Shown here in pieces: positions 24,248-33,359 of a DNA stretch of 64,000 nucleotides. Position numbers and translations under genes: made by a program. The stretch's first letter is position 1. Each line of letters opens with the position of its first letter. The stretch is taken from positions 1 through 64,000 of the forward strand of contig JAJDYR010000044.1 in NCBI GenBank assembly GCA_022825065.1, given 5' to 3'. Under the pieces are notes generated by a model, which worked only from the letters and a program-made list of their open reading frames with translations, did not search any database and was not told the DNA's origin. The stretch comes from a bacterium (GTDB taxonomy: Bacteria > UBA8248).

Positions 24248-26140
24248 CTACACGTTCGCACCCCATAGCGCTTCGGCGACATCTTCCAGATCGAGCTCGC
24301 GCAAAAGTTCGGGCTTGGGGCGGCCCGTCTCCCTGTCGTAGCCGGCCGTCTCGTACCAGATATCGAGCATTTTCTCCCATTGCTCCATTATCGAGACGCC
24401 CGCTATCGGCCCATCCACCGGCGTGGAACCATACCGCTTGGATGGCTTCTCGACCTCAGGCCCAATGCCGCAGCGCAAGTTGAAGGCTCGCATCAAGGCG
24501 TTGATGCGCCGGCCGGTCTGCATCGCTTCATCCTTGTCCACGTCCCAACCGGTGGCGGCCTGAATGGATCGGCACAAAACGTCCATCGGCGCGCGCGTAG
24601 TGAACACGCACGCCCCCAGGGAATCCTCATACGCGCGTCGGCCCCTGAGACCGCCCACGTGCTTGGGCACCGCCTCCGCGTCCTGTGGGTGCACGCGCGC
24701 GGGCAGGTCGTAATCCGTCGGGAAAACCGGGGGAGCCGTATCCATCGTTCCGCCCGAACCCGTGCAGGTATCTATCATCTCCTCCCAGCGGGAGCGGTGA
24801 TCGTGCCCTCTGGGGGAATTGCCGACTTCCGTGTATATGGCGCAATCCTGCGCCTCACCACCAAGTTTCTCGGCCGCGAGTTTCGTTCCCTCGGCCAGCA
24901 AGTCGCCCATGCCCTCGCGCTTGCAGATCATCTCAAGAAGCCTGTTGGCTCCGTCGATATCGCCCCACTCCAGCCGGAAGCCGAGGTCCTGATCCGTGAT
25001 ATAGCCTTTTTGCTGGCACTCCATCACCCAGCCGCAGAGCCAGCCGAACTCGTTCACGTCCACACAGGCGCGATCGAGCTGGGTGTTCATCCAGGTGACC
25101 TGCTGCGGGTCGGTGGCGCCAATCGTCCAGCCCGCACCCGACCAACCCTCGTACTCGGGCTCATCCACCACCTGCCCCTTATAGGGGCCGGAGGAGATGA
25201 CCTGCATGTGGCAATGGTGCATGCCGCACGCGCTGCACTGATGACCCCGGTGGTCGAAACCCTCGCGCAGGCCGTTGGCCTCCCATTGCTTCGTTTCGAC
25301 TTCCTCGGGCCATACGTTCGTCGTGTAGTTCCGAATGGGGAGCGCCCCCATGCCCTGTAAGTTCCGGACGCCGCCCAGGGTGCCGTAGAGGTACAACCCC
25401 TTGGTGGAGGGATCGGTCTGGAGGCTGTGGGCGATATCGTCCGCCGCGGCGAAGAGCGCTTTGGGGTGGGCGGCGGCGACTCCCTTCGTTCCGCGCTCGA
25501 TGGCCACCGCCTTCACCTTTTTCTTGCCCATGACGGTTCCGCAGCCGTTCTTGCTCGCCACGTGGCCGTAATCGCCCTGTATGGCGGCGAAGCGCACGAG
25601 GTTCTCGCCCGCGGGCCCGATGCTGTAGACGCTCAAATTATGGCCGCTCAGATTCAGCGTCTTCTCGAGCGATTGCTGCGTCTCCCAGGTGTCCTGGCCC
25701 AGCAACCCGGAGGCGTCGCGAAGCTCCACCCCGTCATCGCGAATGTGGAGATAGACCCAATCGGGCGATTCTCCCTGAAAGACGATGGCGTCATAACCGC
25801 AATACTTGATGTTCGCGCCGAAAAAGCCGTTCGCCTGGGTGTTGGTCGCACCGTTGGTCATCGCGCCCCGCGTCACCACGGTGAGCCCGCCCGTTCCCCA
25901 GACCGGCAGACCCGCGAGAGGGCCCGTAGCCAGAACGAGGCGGTTCTCGGGATGATCCCAACCCACGTCGGGCGGCACTTCCTCCCACAGAATCTTGGCG
26001 CCCAGGCCCGCGCCGCCCACCCATTTCCTGCGGTCGGCGGCTTCGAATTTCTCGCCCCAGGTCTTCCCGCTCGAGAGATCGACCCTGAGGATTTCCCCTG
26101 CATATGCGTAATCAGTCAAGACATCGACCTCCTTGTTCAT
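24248..26140 (-). CDS. Aldehyde ferredoxin oxidoreductase, catalytic subunit
   Basis: A 630-residue tungsten (or molybdenum) bis-pterin enzyme oxidising aldehydes to carboxylic acids. Family features: VGGAGLGAKILWEEV and LVLATGPLAGLPV (pterin-binding N-domain), and cluster Cys C302-x2-C305-x4-C310 (CSACGMHHC) with the distal Cys likely C511. The downstream motif RGHDHRSRWEE is also present. Pyrococcus AOR has C-x2-C-x3-C; the four-residue spacing here fits the bacterial three-subunit AOR group better. The start overlaps the FAD gene stop by four bases (ATGA). Length and all motifs look intact. The electron acceptor is likely the adjacent 4Fe-4S protein, then the FAD reductase to NAD(P). Confidence 0.9.
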   Translation of the reverse strand: MNKEVDVLTDYAYAGEILRVDLSSGKTWGEKFEAADRRKWVGGAGLGAKILWEEVPPDVGWDHPENRLVLATGPLAGLPVWGTGGLTVVTRGAMTNGATNTQANGFFGANIKYCGYDAIVFQGESPDWVYLHIRDDGVELRDASGLLGQDTWETQQSLEKTLNLSGHNLSVYSIGPAGENLVRFAAIQGDYGHVASKNGCGTVMGKKKVKAVAIERGTKGVAAAHPKALFAAADDIAHSLQTDPSTKGLYLYGTLGGVRNLQGMGALPIRNYTTNVWPEEVETKQWEANGLREGFDHRGHQCSACGMHHCHMQVISSGPYKGQVVDEPEYEGWSGAGWTIGATDPQQVTWMNTQLDRACVDVNEFGWLCGWVMECQQKGYITDQDLGFRLEWGDIDGANRLLEMICKREGMGDLLAEGTKLAAEKLGGEAQDCAIYTEVGNSPRGHDHRSRWEEMIDTCTGSGGTMDTAPPVFPTDYDLPARVHPQDAEAVPKHVGGLRGRRAYEDSLGACVFTTRAPMDVLCRSIQAATGWDVDKDEAMQTGRRINALMRAFNLRCGIGPEVEKPSKRYGSTPVDGPIAGVSIMEQWEKMLDIWYETAGYDRETGRPKPELLRELDLEDVAEALWGANV

Positions 26141-27459
26141 GAAGAAATGGCTATTTCATGCGCAGATATCGACGGACGCCCCAAAACGGTTTCCGGCAGC
26201 AAGCCGCCCGCGGCGCCCGAGGCCAGGAATGCACGCTTCACGTCGAACGGATTCTCGCGCAAATGCTCTTTCCACTCCGAGATATCCACCCCCGTGTACA
26301 CGAGACCCTTCAGCATCCCCACGTCGTTCGTCGTCCAGATTTCCCGGGTTTTCCCCAAGATGATCGCGCCGGTCAGCCTCCCGCCGTGGAACAGGAGCTT
26401 TCTGTAGGCGGGCCGCTCCGCCCGCACGGCCTCGAAGACCTCGGCGTCCGGGTCGTCCCAGGCGCCGAAGCTCGCGATCTCCATATCGAGCACGTCCACG
26501 ATGTTCATGAGCAGGCTGCCCTTGTAGGCGACCTCCTGGCCCGCCATGTTGGCCGCCGCCACGCGGCCATGCTGCATGGCGGTGGGTTCGATGGCATGTA
26601 CGACCTTCTCGCCGGTGACCGCGTCGGGGCCTTCCGCGATATCTCCCGCCGCGTAAATGTTCTCCACGTTCGTGCGGCAATGCTCGTCCACCAGAATACC
26701 CTGGTTGGTCTCGAGGCCGCTGCCCGCCACCCAGTCGATGTTGGGCTTGATGCCCGTGGCCATGATGACCAGGTCGACTTCCAGATCGGGACCTTCCTGG
26801 AATTTGAGGAGTTTCGCATCCCCTTTATCCTCGATGGAGGTCACTTGCGTCGAGGTTCTCACTTCCACGCCTCGCTCATTGAGCCAATCCTGAACGATTC
26901 CCGCGCCCGTATCGTCTATCATGCGCGGCAGAATGCGCGATTCGAGCTCCACGACGGTGAGCTTCACCCCCTGATTCACCAGGGCGTTCAGAATCGTGAA
27001 GGCGATGAATCCCGCGCCGATCATCGCGACGCGGGCGCCTTCGCCCACGCCGGACGCCACGGCGCGCGCCTGGGGAAACGTCCAGAAGCTGTGCACGTTT
27101 TCCCCGTCCGCACCGGGCACGGGCGCTTTCACAGGGGAGGAACCGGTGGCGATCAAGAGGTTGTCGTATTCAACCTCATCGCCCCCCTTGAGTACGAGCT
27201 TGTTCGCGGATGCGTCGATTCTCTCGGCGCGCGCGCCGAGCCTCGCATCCACGTTCAAAGCGGCGAGCTTGGGAGGAGAGGCGATGTAGACGTGTGATTC
27301 CGCGATGTCCCGCGCCAGGTAATATGGCAATACCATCCGCGAATATGGCGTTTCATCCGCGACGAGGACGATCTCGGAATCTCCTTGATCCAGTTCCCTG
27401 AGTGTGGTGATGGCGTTCCAGCCGGCGGTACCGCCGCCCACGATGACGTGTCTGGCCAT
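26137..27459 (-). CDS. FAD-dependent pyridine nucleotide oxidoreductase (AorC-like)
   Basis: A 440-residue flavoprotein of the NADH oxidase/rubredoxin reductase type. The N-terminal FAD Rossmann motif is VGGGTAGW (7-14), the internal NAD site is MIGAGFIAF, and the second FAD motif is NIYAAGDIAEG. A C-terminal extension (from about 330) follows with a reductase dimer-like domain. In Aromatoleum-type AOR complexes the AorC subunit passes electrons between AOR/4Fe-4S proteins and NAD(P)+. Gene order and translational coupling (2 bp after the ferredoxin gene, 4-bp overlap with AOR) support this role. The sequence lacks the active-site Cys pair of disulfide reductases. Confidence 0.85.
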   Translation of the reverse strand: MARHVIVGGGTAGWNAITTLRELDQGDSEIVLVADETPYSRMVLPYYLARDIAESHVYIASPPKLAALNVDARLGARAERIDASANKLVLKGGDEVEYDNLLIATGSSPVKAPVPGADGENVHSFWTFPQARAVASGVGEGARVAMIGAGFIAFTILNALVNQGVKLTVVELESRILPRMIDDTGAGIVQDWLNERGVEVRTSTQVTSIEDKGDAKLLKFQEGPDLEVDLVIMATGIKPNIDWVAGSGLETNQGILVDEHCRTNVENIYAAGDIAEGPDAVTGEKVVHAIEPTAMQHGRVAAANMAGQEVAYKGSLLMNIVDVLDMEIASFGAWDDPDAEVFEAVRAERPAYRKLLFHGGRLTGAIILGKTREIWTTNDVGMLKGLVYTGVDISEWKEHLRENPFDVKRAFLASGAAGGLLPETVLGRPSISAHEIAISS

Positions 27460-27461
27460 GA

Positions 27462-27941
27462 TCAGAGCACCCCCGCAAGCGGTCCGGCGGGCGATTTCGC
27501 CCGCTCCGCGGCAAAGGGCCCGACCCAGTCGGTCTTATCGGCCTCCTCAAAAACGATCGCGTCGGTGGGGCACACGGATGCACAAGCGGGGTTGCCCCCG
27601 CACAAGTCGCACTTGAACGCCTTGTGGGTGTCGATGTCGTAGAACATCGTTCCATAGGGACAGGCAATCGTGCAGAGCTTGCAGCCCACGCAAATGTCAT
27701 CCGCCACGTCCTTCGCCCCGGCCGGCGAGATGCCGATCGCCTCGACCGGACACGCCGTCAGGCACCATGCCTCGTCACACTGAGGACAGGTATAAGGCGC
27801 ATAGCTCGTATGACCTTCGAAAGCAGAAACCCGGATGACCGCTTTCGAGGGCTGAAACGTCCCTGTCTGCTCGTATGAGCACGCGAGTTCGCACCGCATG
27901 CAGCCGGTACACTTCTCGGGAATGATCTTGAGTATTTTCAT
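27462..27941 (-). CDS. 4Fe-4S dicluster/polyferredoxin subunit (AorA-like)
   Basis: A 159-residue electron-transfer protein. Start at 27941 follows GGGGG; an ATG 12 residues upstream lacks a site. Four Cys groups can be read: CTGCMRCELAC, a CPQC-x4-C-x3-C set, CVGCKLCTIACP and CDLCGGNPACASVC. These would bind about four [4Fe-4S] clusters, the arrangement of AorA and DMSO-reductase-type iron-sulfur subunits. As first gene of the operon it is probably the electron wire between the AOR catalytic subunit and the FAD subunit. The upstream 160 bp, shared with nothing on this strand, is where the operon promoter should lie. Confidence 0.88.
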   Translation of the reverse strand: MKILKIIPEKCTGCMRCELACSYEQTGTFQPSKAVIRVSAFEGHTSYAPYTCPQCDEAWCLTACPVEAIGISPAGAKDVADDICVGCKLCTIACPYGTMFYDIDTHKAFKCDLCGGNPACASVCPTDAIVFEEADKTDWVGPFAAERAKSPAGPLAGVL

Positions 27942-28100
27942 CGCACCCCCACGATTTTTTGGTAGGGTTCCCCGCATCGCATCTCACGAATTTATATGCG
28001 GAAAACACATCTTTGAAATGATGAAGACGCGCGCATTCTCGCAGAGACGCACGACCCCGGTCAAACGAAAATCCCGATTTTTGAGCGCGCTCGTGGAACG

Positions 28101-28982
28101 TCAACCGCCCGACGTCACCAGGACAGCTCCCGCCACGACGATGAGCGTTCCCACCACCAGGCGCTTCGTGATGACTTCCAGGTCGCGAAGCAGCACCACC
28201 GACAGCAAAAGAACGAATATGGGGGTCATGCGAACAAGCGGGGAAATCACCGCGAGTTGCCCGTCGCGCAGCGAGGTCCAGAACAGCACGGCGGAGAATA
28301 ACCCAAACACGCCCGCCGGAATGCAAACAACGGCGAGCTGCAAATTCCACTGAAATTTCTGGGCTTTCGAGGCGAAGCGCGAAGAAGCCAACAAACCCAC
28401 GTTGGCTATCAGCGTGGCCACCAGAATTCCCAGCCAGGGCGCATTCATAGCAGCCAGCCCGGCTTTTCGGAGATAGGGCGTAACGCTGAAAGCCGCCATC
28501 GCGATGAAAGCGAAGGTGTAGCGCTTCAGCGAATACTCTCCCGTTATCCGCTCGCCGGTGAGCCAGATCATCCCGATGACGATGAGCAAGATTCCCAGCC
28601 AGACGCCGCCGTCGGGGCGCTCGCCCAGAATCAGCACGCCCATCAGCGCCGAGCCGATGGGAGTCGCCGCCACGAGCGCGCTCGTCCTGCTCACACCGAC
28701 GTACGCACTCGAGCGAAGAGCGCTGTAGCGGGCTACGAGATTCCCCACCAGGCCCGTGAAGAGAAATAAGATGAGAGCCGCCACCCAATCGCCTTCATAG
28801 ATATCGAACGATGGCGAGAAAAAGACGGCGAGGACCGCCATCCACCCGTTCACCCAAAAAATAATGGTGATCGCCGAGGCGCGTTCGAGCAGCCTGCGAA
28901 CGAGAATCTGATTGCAGGCGAACAAGAAGGCGCCCAGTAAAGCACGAAACTCAGGCGGCGCCTCCACAATCAAATTTCCCAT
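28101..28982 (-). CDS. EamA/DMT-family transporter 1
   Basis: A 293-residue inner-membrane protein with about ten hydrophobic segments arranged as two EamA-like halves, as in drug/metabolite exporters. Start at 28982 is preceded by GAGGTG; eight residues upstream is another ATG. The second half has the usual VISPLVRMTPIFVLLLSVVLL pattern. Substrate unknown. It directly follows another EamA gene on the same strand (54 bp), and the two may form a unit or a heteromeric pair. It precedes the aldehyde oxidoreductase operon across 160 bp. Confidence 0.82.
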   Translation of the reverse strand: MGNLIVEAPPEFRALLGAFLFACNQILVRRLLERASAITIIFWVNGWMAVLAVFFSPSFDIYEGDWVAALILFLFTGLVGNLVARYSALRSSAYVGVSRTSALVAATPIGSALMGVLILGERPDGGVWLGILLIVIGMIWLTGERITGEYSLKRYTFAFIAMAAFSVTPYLRKAGLAAMNAPWLGILVATLIANVGLLASSRFASKAQKFQWNLQLAVVCIPAGVFGLFSAVLFWTSLRDGQLAVISPLVRMTPIFVLLLSVVLLRDLEVITKRLVVGTLIVVAGAVLVTSGG

Positions 28983-29036
28983 TTCACACCTCAAGAACCA
29001 CCACAAAAGCGCGGCCTACTCAAAATGAATGAGCAC

Positions 29037-29921
29037 CTACCTGCCCAATATGATCAGCACGGCGCCCTCCACGGCAAGCAGCCCCCCGGCGATCACCCGC
29101 AAATTGATGCGCTCAAGCCTTTGATAAAAAACCCAGGAAAACAAGATCAGGAATAAAATGGAGAGCCGATTTATCGGGATCACCTCTATGAGCTTTCCGT
29201 TCTTGATGGCGAGCCAAAAGCAGTACGCCGAAATAATGTTGAAAAATCCTCCGATGAGAACCAACCACAGGCTTTTTTTATTCCATGTTTTGGGGTTGAG
29301 TTCATGATTTTCGACGAACGGTATGGAGCCGAGCTGGAGAAGCGCGCCCGCGAGCGCCGTGGTGGCGATGCCGAAAGCGGGTGAGGGAATCGTCTGAAAA
29401 GCGAGCTTTCGCAAGGGCGGGGCGAAGGAGAAGAAAAACGCGCCCAGGAGCGGCAGGAGATAGTACCAGAGCGGAGCGCGTCTTCCCCTTTCGCCCCTCT
29501 CCTGCACGAGGAGTATCGCCCCCAACACGATGGCGAAAGTACCCAGGGCGATCGGGAAGGTCATCGTCTCGCCGAAAAGAAGCATCGCCAGAAGGGCGCC
29601 CCATATGGGATAGAATTGCGCAAGAATCTGAGAGCGCGCCATACCGATGAGCGTGGCCGAGATGAAGTTGATGTTTCTCGACAGGAAATGAGAGCAAAGC
29701 CCCGCCAGAACGAACCAGAATATCCCCACCAGAGGCCATTTTTCGAGACCCGCACCCAGTATGTATATGGTCGAAGCGTAAGTGACCAGCGTTAAATTGG
29801 TCACAAACGTGATTGCCTTCGGTCCTATCCACTGCAGGGCGCCTCGATAGATGGTTTGCGTGACCGCCAAAAAGACAGCGGACAAAAAAGACAGAAAAAC
29901 CGGAGGGAGTGACTCGATCAA
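29037..29921 (-). CDS. EamA/DMT-family transporter 2
   Basis: A 294-residue polytopic inner-membrane protein with two EamA-type halves of about five helices each. The end of the first half ends LLVQERGERGRRAP, the loop between halves. The second half contains VIPINRLSILFLILFSWVFY, resembling the typical positive strand end of EamA domains. Adjacent to EamA transporter 1 and divergent from the DinB-like gene. Export of an unknown small metabolite is the likely role. Confidence 0.82.
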   Translation of the reverse strand: MIESLPPVFLSFLSAVFLAVTQTIYRGALQWIGPKAITFVTNLTLVTYASTIYILGAGLEKWPLVGIFWFVLAGLCSHFLSRNINFISATLIGMARSQILAQFYPIWGALLAMLLFGETMTFPIALGTFAIVLGAILLVQERGERGRRAPLWYYLLPLLGAFFFSFAPPLRKLAFQTIPSPAFGIATTALAGALLQLGSIPFVENHELNPKTWNKKSLWLVLIGGFFNIISAYCFWLAIKNGKLIEVIPINRLSILFLILFSWVFYQRLERINLRVIAGGLLAVEGAVLIILGR

Positions 29922-30067
29922 AGGCTATCCAAGAGACAGAGAGATGTAACGAAGCGATAGATTCTCATTATGACACGAGAAGTCTCCGCCTGAAATCAGC
30001 GCGACAAAGCAAAACCGGGTGCCGCATGATATATTTTCAACTCCGATTCCATTTGAGGATGTTAAAC

Positions 30068-30742
30068 ATGTCTCTTGACGCTTCAAGTCCCGCTGCGGAG
30101 ATTTTTCCCGAATACGCTCTACTGCCCGAAATGTATGGCCGTGAGGTGGAGGGTCTCACCGGGGAGCAGCTCGATAAAAAACAACCCGGGAAAAGCTGGG
30201 GCCTTTGGTCGATCCGCGAGCAGGTCAGCCACATGGGTTATGTGAATTACAGGTGGTTTTTGCAGGTTTGGGGGAAATCCCTGTTTGGAGAGGAGTTGCC
30301 GAGGCCGAAATCCCTATACGACACGGGTGGCGCCGACCGACTCCTCGATCCCGCAAGCTTCCACGAGATGGACGATCTGCTCGCAGCTTATGAAGACGGC
30401 TGCCGGCTGGCTCTGGATATTCTGAAAAACGAAACCCTTGAATCGCTGCGGGAAAAAACCAAAATCAGAGAAGTTCCCCGAAACTACGAATGGCCCTCGG
30501 GCGATCGGTATATCGACTGGCTCGAAAACGTGGTCCTCAAAATCCACCCCGACGGCTTCTGGCGAGACGAGAAGAAAGACAACGTCTTCCACTACAACCT
30601 GGAGTGGACATTTCGCCACGTGCTCTGGGAGGGGTTCGCCCACCTCAAAACCATCCAGGCGCACAAACAGGCGCAGGGAATCGAGGCGAAGACAGTGCTG
30701 GATGAGGGCGTGGGCTACCTCGCCGCGCTCACCTGGGAGTGA
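30068..30742 (+). CDS. DinB-like fold protein (putative)
   Basis: A 224-residue soluble protein. The start at 30068 is chosen because GAGGA lies 9 bases before; an in-frame ATG at 29909 would add 53 residues without support. The helical pattern with SWGLWSIREQVSHMGYVNYRW near the N-terminus (H55) and WTFRHVLWEGFAHLKTIQAH near the C-terminus is like DinB/YfiT metalloenzymes, which use a His triad for a metal and often act with bacillithiol, mycothiol or in unknown thiol chemistry. The His spacing does not match the canonical H-x3-H exactly, so the assignment is tentative. It converges with the LOG-family gene, overlapping its 3' end. Confidence 0.55.
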   Translation: MSLDASSPAAEIFPEYALLPEMYGREVEGLTGEQLDKKQPGKSWGLWSIREQVSHMGYVNYRWFLQVWGKSLFGEELPRPKSLYDTGGADRLLDPASFHEMDDLLAAYEDGCRLALDILKNETLESLREKTKIREVPRNYEWPSGDRYIDWLENVVLKIHPDGFWRDEKKDNVFHYNLEWTFRHVLWEGFAHLKTIQAHKQAQGIEAKTVLDEGVGYLAALTWE

Positions 30743-31271
30743 GCATCCGCCGCACCAGTCCCTCGGTTGTGTCGTCGACCGAAAAGGAACCCAGGATTTT
30801 CTCCGAGATGAAACCTTCTTCGTTCATGTGGCGGAAAAAAACCAGCAAAGGATCGTAATAGCCGCGAATGTTGAGCAGGCCGACGGGCTTGTCGTGGTAC
30901 CCGAGTTGAAGCCATGTGATCATCTCCATGGTTTCCTCAAGCGTACCGAGTCCGCCCGGCAGCACGATGAAGCCATCGGACAATTCCGCCATCAATGCTT
31001 TTCTCTCGTGCATCGTACGCACGACGCGAAGTTCGGTGATCCCCTCATGGGCGACTTCCATGTCCATCAACTTATCGGGAATCACGCCGGTAATCTCGCC
31101 TCCTTTCTCGATAACGGCGTCAGCCAGAACGCCCATGAGCCCGATTCCTCCCGCGCCATACACCACGCCGATTCCACGCGCGCCCAAGGCATGCCCCAAA
31201 GCTCGCGCCGCTTCCTGATATTCAGGCCGCACTCCTTTTGATGAACCCGCGAAAACACATATCCTCTTCAA
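30729..31271 (-). CDS. LOG-family nucleotide 5'-monophosphate phosphoribohydrolase-like protein
   Basis: A 180-residue LOG/TIGR00730 protein. The TTG start at 31271 follows GGGAGGA and gives the family length; upstream ATG frames would add about 22 residues. Signature VYGAGGIGLMG (38-48), R90/K91 and PGGLGTLEE (105-113) form the active site that releases the base from nucleoside monophosphates (cytokinin activation in plants and fungi). In bacteria the role is usually unclear. Its 3' end overlaps the 3' end of the DinB-like gene by 14 bp. It is divergent from the endonuclease/phosphatase-family gene. Confidence 0.9.
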   Translation of the reverse strand: MKRICVFAGSSKGVRPEYQEAARALGHALGARGIGVVYGAGGIGLMGVLADAVIEKGGEITGVIPDKLMDMEVAHEGITELRVVRTMHERKALMAELSDGFIVLPGGLGTLEETMEMITWLQLGYHDKPVGLLNIRGYYDPLLVFFRHMNEEGFISEKILGSFSVDDTTEGLVRRMLTPR

Positions 31272-31395
31272 CAAAATTCCTCCCCGCCGGGTCGGCGCCC
31301 AGGCGGGGCTCGACATCTTCCGGCTTTCATTTTTCATGGAGACACGCTACCTCCATTGGCGTCAGACATATTACTACCGCTACACTCCCTTCGCC

Positions 31396-32124
31396 ATGAA
31401 GATTCTCATCTGGAACATCATGCACGGCGGCGGGCGCCGGGTACCCGCCATCGTAGAGTACATTCGCAGCGGAAGGCCCGACCTCCTCGTATTGAATGAG
31501 TTTCGCGGCACACCTCCCAGCCGGGAACTCGCCTCCCGCATCGAGGAACTGGGGCTGTCCCATCAACTGAGCACGACATCCGAAAACCAACCAGTTAAAA
31601 ACACTTTATTGCTCGCCTCGCGCTGGCCGCTCAAGCGCATTCACTGGAGAAGACCGCCCGAACCCGAAGAGCGCCGCCTGCTCGCCCATGTTCGCGCGCC
31701 CACGCCCGTCACCATCGCCGCCGTACACGTACTTAACCGAGTCAGCGGAAAAAAATATCCCTTCCTGGATGCGATTCGCGATTTGGCGCTTCGCTGGCGT
31801 GGTGGCGGTGCGATTGTGGCGGGTGATTTCAACACCGGGCGAATCGGCGAGGATGAAACGGTAAAATGCTTCAACCGGCGCGAAGACGATTTCATGACCA
31901 CCATGTCGAAGGCGGGCTGGGCGGATGCCTATCGCAGCGTCCACGGCCAAAAACGCGCCTATACATGGCGCGCGCCCGGGGGTGGGGGGAGCTTCCGCCT
32001 GGATCACGCGTTCATCAATCGCCGCGCGCAAGGCAGGCTGCTCGACGCGCGCATCGACTGGCCGCCGGGTAATCCGAGGCCGCCGAGCGATCACGCCGCT
32101 TTGTGGATCACGTTGAAAGATTGA
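31396..32124 (+). CDS. Endonuclease/exonuclease/phosphatase-family hydrolase
   Basis: A 242-residue EEP-fold phosphodiesterase. Metal/active-site motifs are all present: N7 (LIWNIM), E35 (LVLNEFRG), H111 (AAVHVLN), D144/N146 (AGDFNTG), D203-H204 (RLDHAFI) and D232-H233 (PSDHAAL). The family includes nucleases, sphingomyelinases and phosphatases; no substrate loop is diagnostic here. The start at 31396 is chosen because the first strand begins MKILIWN; it has no strong ribosome site, and an ATG 20 residues upstream remains possible. No signal peptide. Followed by a CoA-transferase gene 53 bp on. Confidence 0.85.
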   Translation: MKILIWNIMHGGGRRVPAIVEYIRSGRPDLLVLNEFRGTPPSRELASRIEELGLSHQLSTTSENQPVKNTLLLASRWPLKRIHWRRPPEPEERRLLAHVRAPTPVTIAAVHVLNRVSGKKYPFLDAIRDLALRWRGGGAIVAGDFNTGRIGEDETVKCFNRREDDFMTTMSKAGWADAYRSVHGQKRAYTWRAPGGGGSFRLDHAFINRRAQGRLLDARIDWPPGNPRPPSDHAALWITLKD

Positions 32125-32177
32125 TTCTGGTAGTAGTAGATGAAGGCTACTCTTTTGAACGGACGGGAGAAAAAACC

Positions 32178-33356
32178 GTGAGCAGACCCCTTGAGGGCGT
32201 CAAAGTATTGGACCTGACCCGTCTCGTCTCGGGCGGGATGTACGGCATGCAACTGGCCGACGCCGGCGCCGACGTGGTCAAGGTCGAAGTCCCGGGCCAC
32301 GGCGATACGCTGCGGGCGTGGAACCCGTATTGGTGGAAGGTCTACGGCCGGGGAAAACAATCCATCACGGTGAACCTCGCCACATCGCAAGGGCAGGAAC
32401 TCATCCGAAAACTGGCGGCCGAGGCGGACGTTCTCGCCGAGAATTTTTTCGTCGGCAAACTCGAAAGTTGGGGGCTCGGGCCGGACGAGTTGTGGAAAGT
32501 GAACCCGAGACTCGTCATCGTCCGGATATCCGGATGGGGCCAGGACGGGCCTTACCGCGACAGGCCGGGCTTCGGCACCCTGGTGGAGGCGATGTCGGGC
32601 TTCGCCGACATGAACGGATTTCCCGATTCCCCTCCCCTCGCTCCTCCCCAGCCGCTGGCGGATATGACGGCCGCGCTACAGGGCGTCGTCTCCACCATGT
32701 TCGCGCTCTACCACCGCGACGCCCTGGGGGGCGGCAAGGGGCAGGTTATCGATCTGGCGCTCTATGAGCCGCTCTTCACGATGCTGGGCCCACAGGCGGC
32801 CCGATATCTCATCGAAGGGGAAAAGCGCCCTCGCCTGGGCAACCGCTCCGAAAACTCCGCGCCCAGAAACATCTATCCGACGGGCGACGGGAAATGGATC
32901 GCGATTTCCGCCTCCACCCAGCCGATGTATGAGCGCCTCGCCCGCGCCCTGGGGCGCGAAGACATCATCACCGACGAGCGGTTCTCGAACAACGAGACGC
33001 GCGTCGTGAACCAGGATGCGCTCGACAAAATCGTGGCTGACGCAATCGGAAAACTCAGCTGCGACGAAAATATGGATAGATTCAACGCGGGCGGCGTGAC
33101 GGCGAGCCCGGTCTACGACATCGAAGACATCCTTTCGGACCCCCATTTTCAGGCAAGAAACCTGGTGCGCCACGTGCCTGACGCGGATTTCGGGGCCGTG
33201 CCCATGCAGGGCGCTTTTCCGAGAATGTCGGAGACGCCCCTCGACATCGCCTGGACGGGACCTGCCCTGGGGGAACACACCGAAAAAATACTCGGCGAAT
33301 GGCTGGGAATGACGCCCCCGGAAATCGAGCGCCTGCGAAACGATGAGGTGCTGTAA
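32178..33356 (+). CDS. CaiB/BaiF-type (family III) CoA transferase
   Basis: A 392-residue family III CoA transferase, moving CoA between acyl groups via an aspartyl intermediate. GTG start at 32178 follows GGGAGA; the upstream frame is noise. The N-terminal half has VLDLTRLVSGGMYGMQLADAGADVVKVE, in which the CoA-binding GADV-KVE strand is characteristic. Putative active-site Asp is D162 (PLADMTAAL). RISGWGQDGPYRDRPGF is another family hallmark. Substrate pair unknown; such enzymes often act in carnitine, oxalate, bile-acid or aromatic acid catabolism. It converges with EamA transporter 3, separated by 3 bp. Confidence 0.9.
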   Translation: MSRPLEGVKVLDLTRLVSGGMYGMQLADAGADVVKVEVPGHGDTLRAWNPYWWKVYGRGKQSITVNLATSQGQELIRKLAAEADVLAENFFVGKLESWGLGPDELWKVNPRLVIVRISGWGQDGPYRDRPGFGTLVEAMSGFADMNGFPDSPPLAPPQPLADMTAALQGVVSTMFALYHRDALGGGKGQVIDLALYEPLFTMLGPQAARYLIEGEKRPRLGNRSENSAPRNIYPTGDGKWIAISASTQPMYERLARALGREDIITDERFSNNETRVVNQDALDKIVADAIGKLSCDENMDRFNAGGVTASPVYDIEDILSDPHFQARNLVRHVPDADFGAVPMQGAFPRMSETPLDIAWTGPALGEHTEKILGEWLGMTPPEIERLRNDEVL

Positions 33357-33359
33357 AAG

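Noticed and set aside
27942-28060. TATAAA box upstream of the AOR operon as a promoter
   Set aside because: A -10-like TATAAA exists but no -35 matches better than 3/6 at acceptable spacing; not supported enough.
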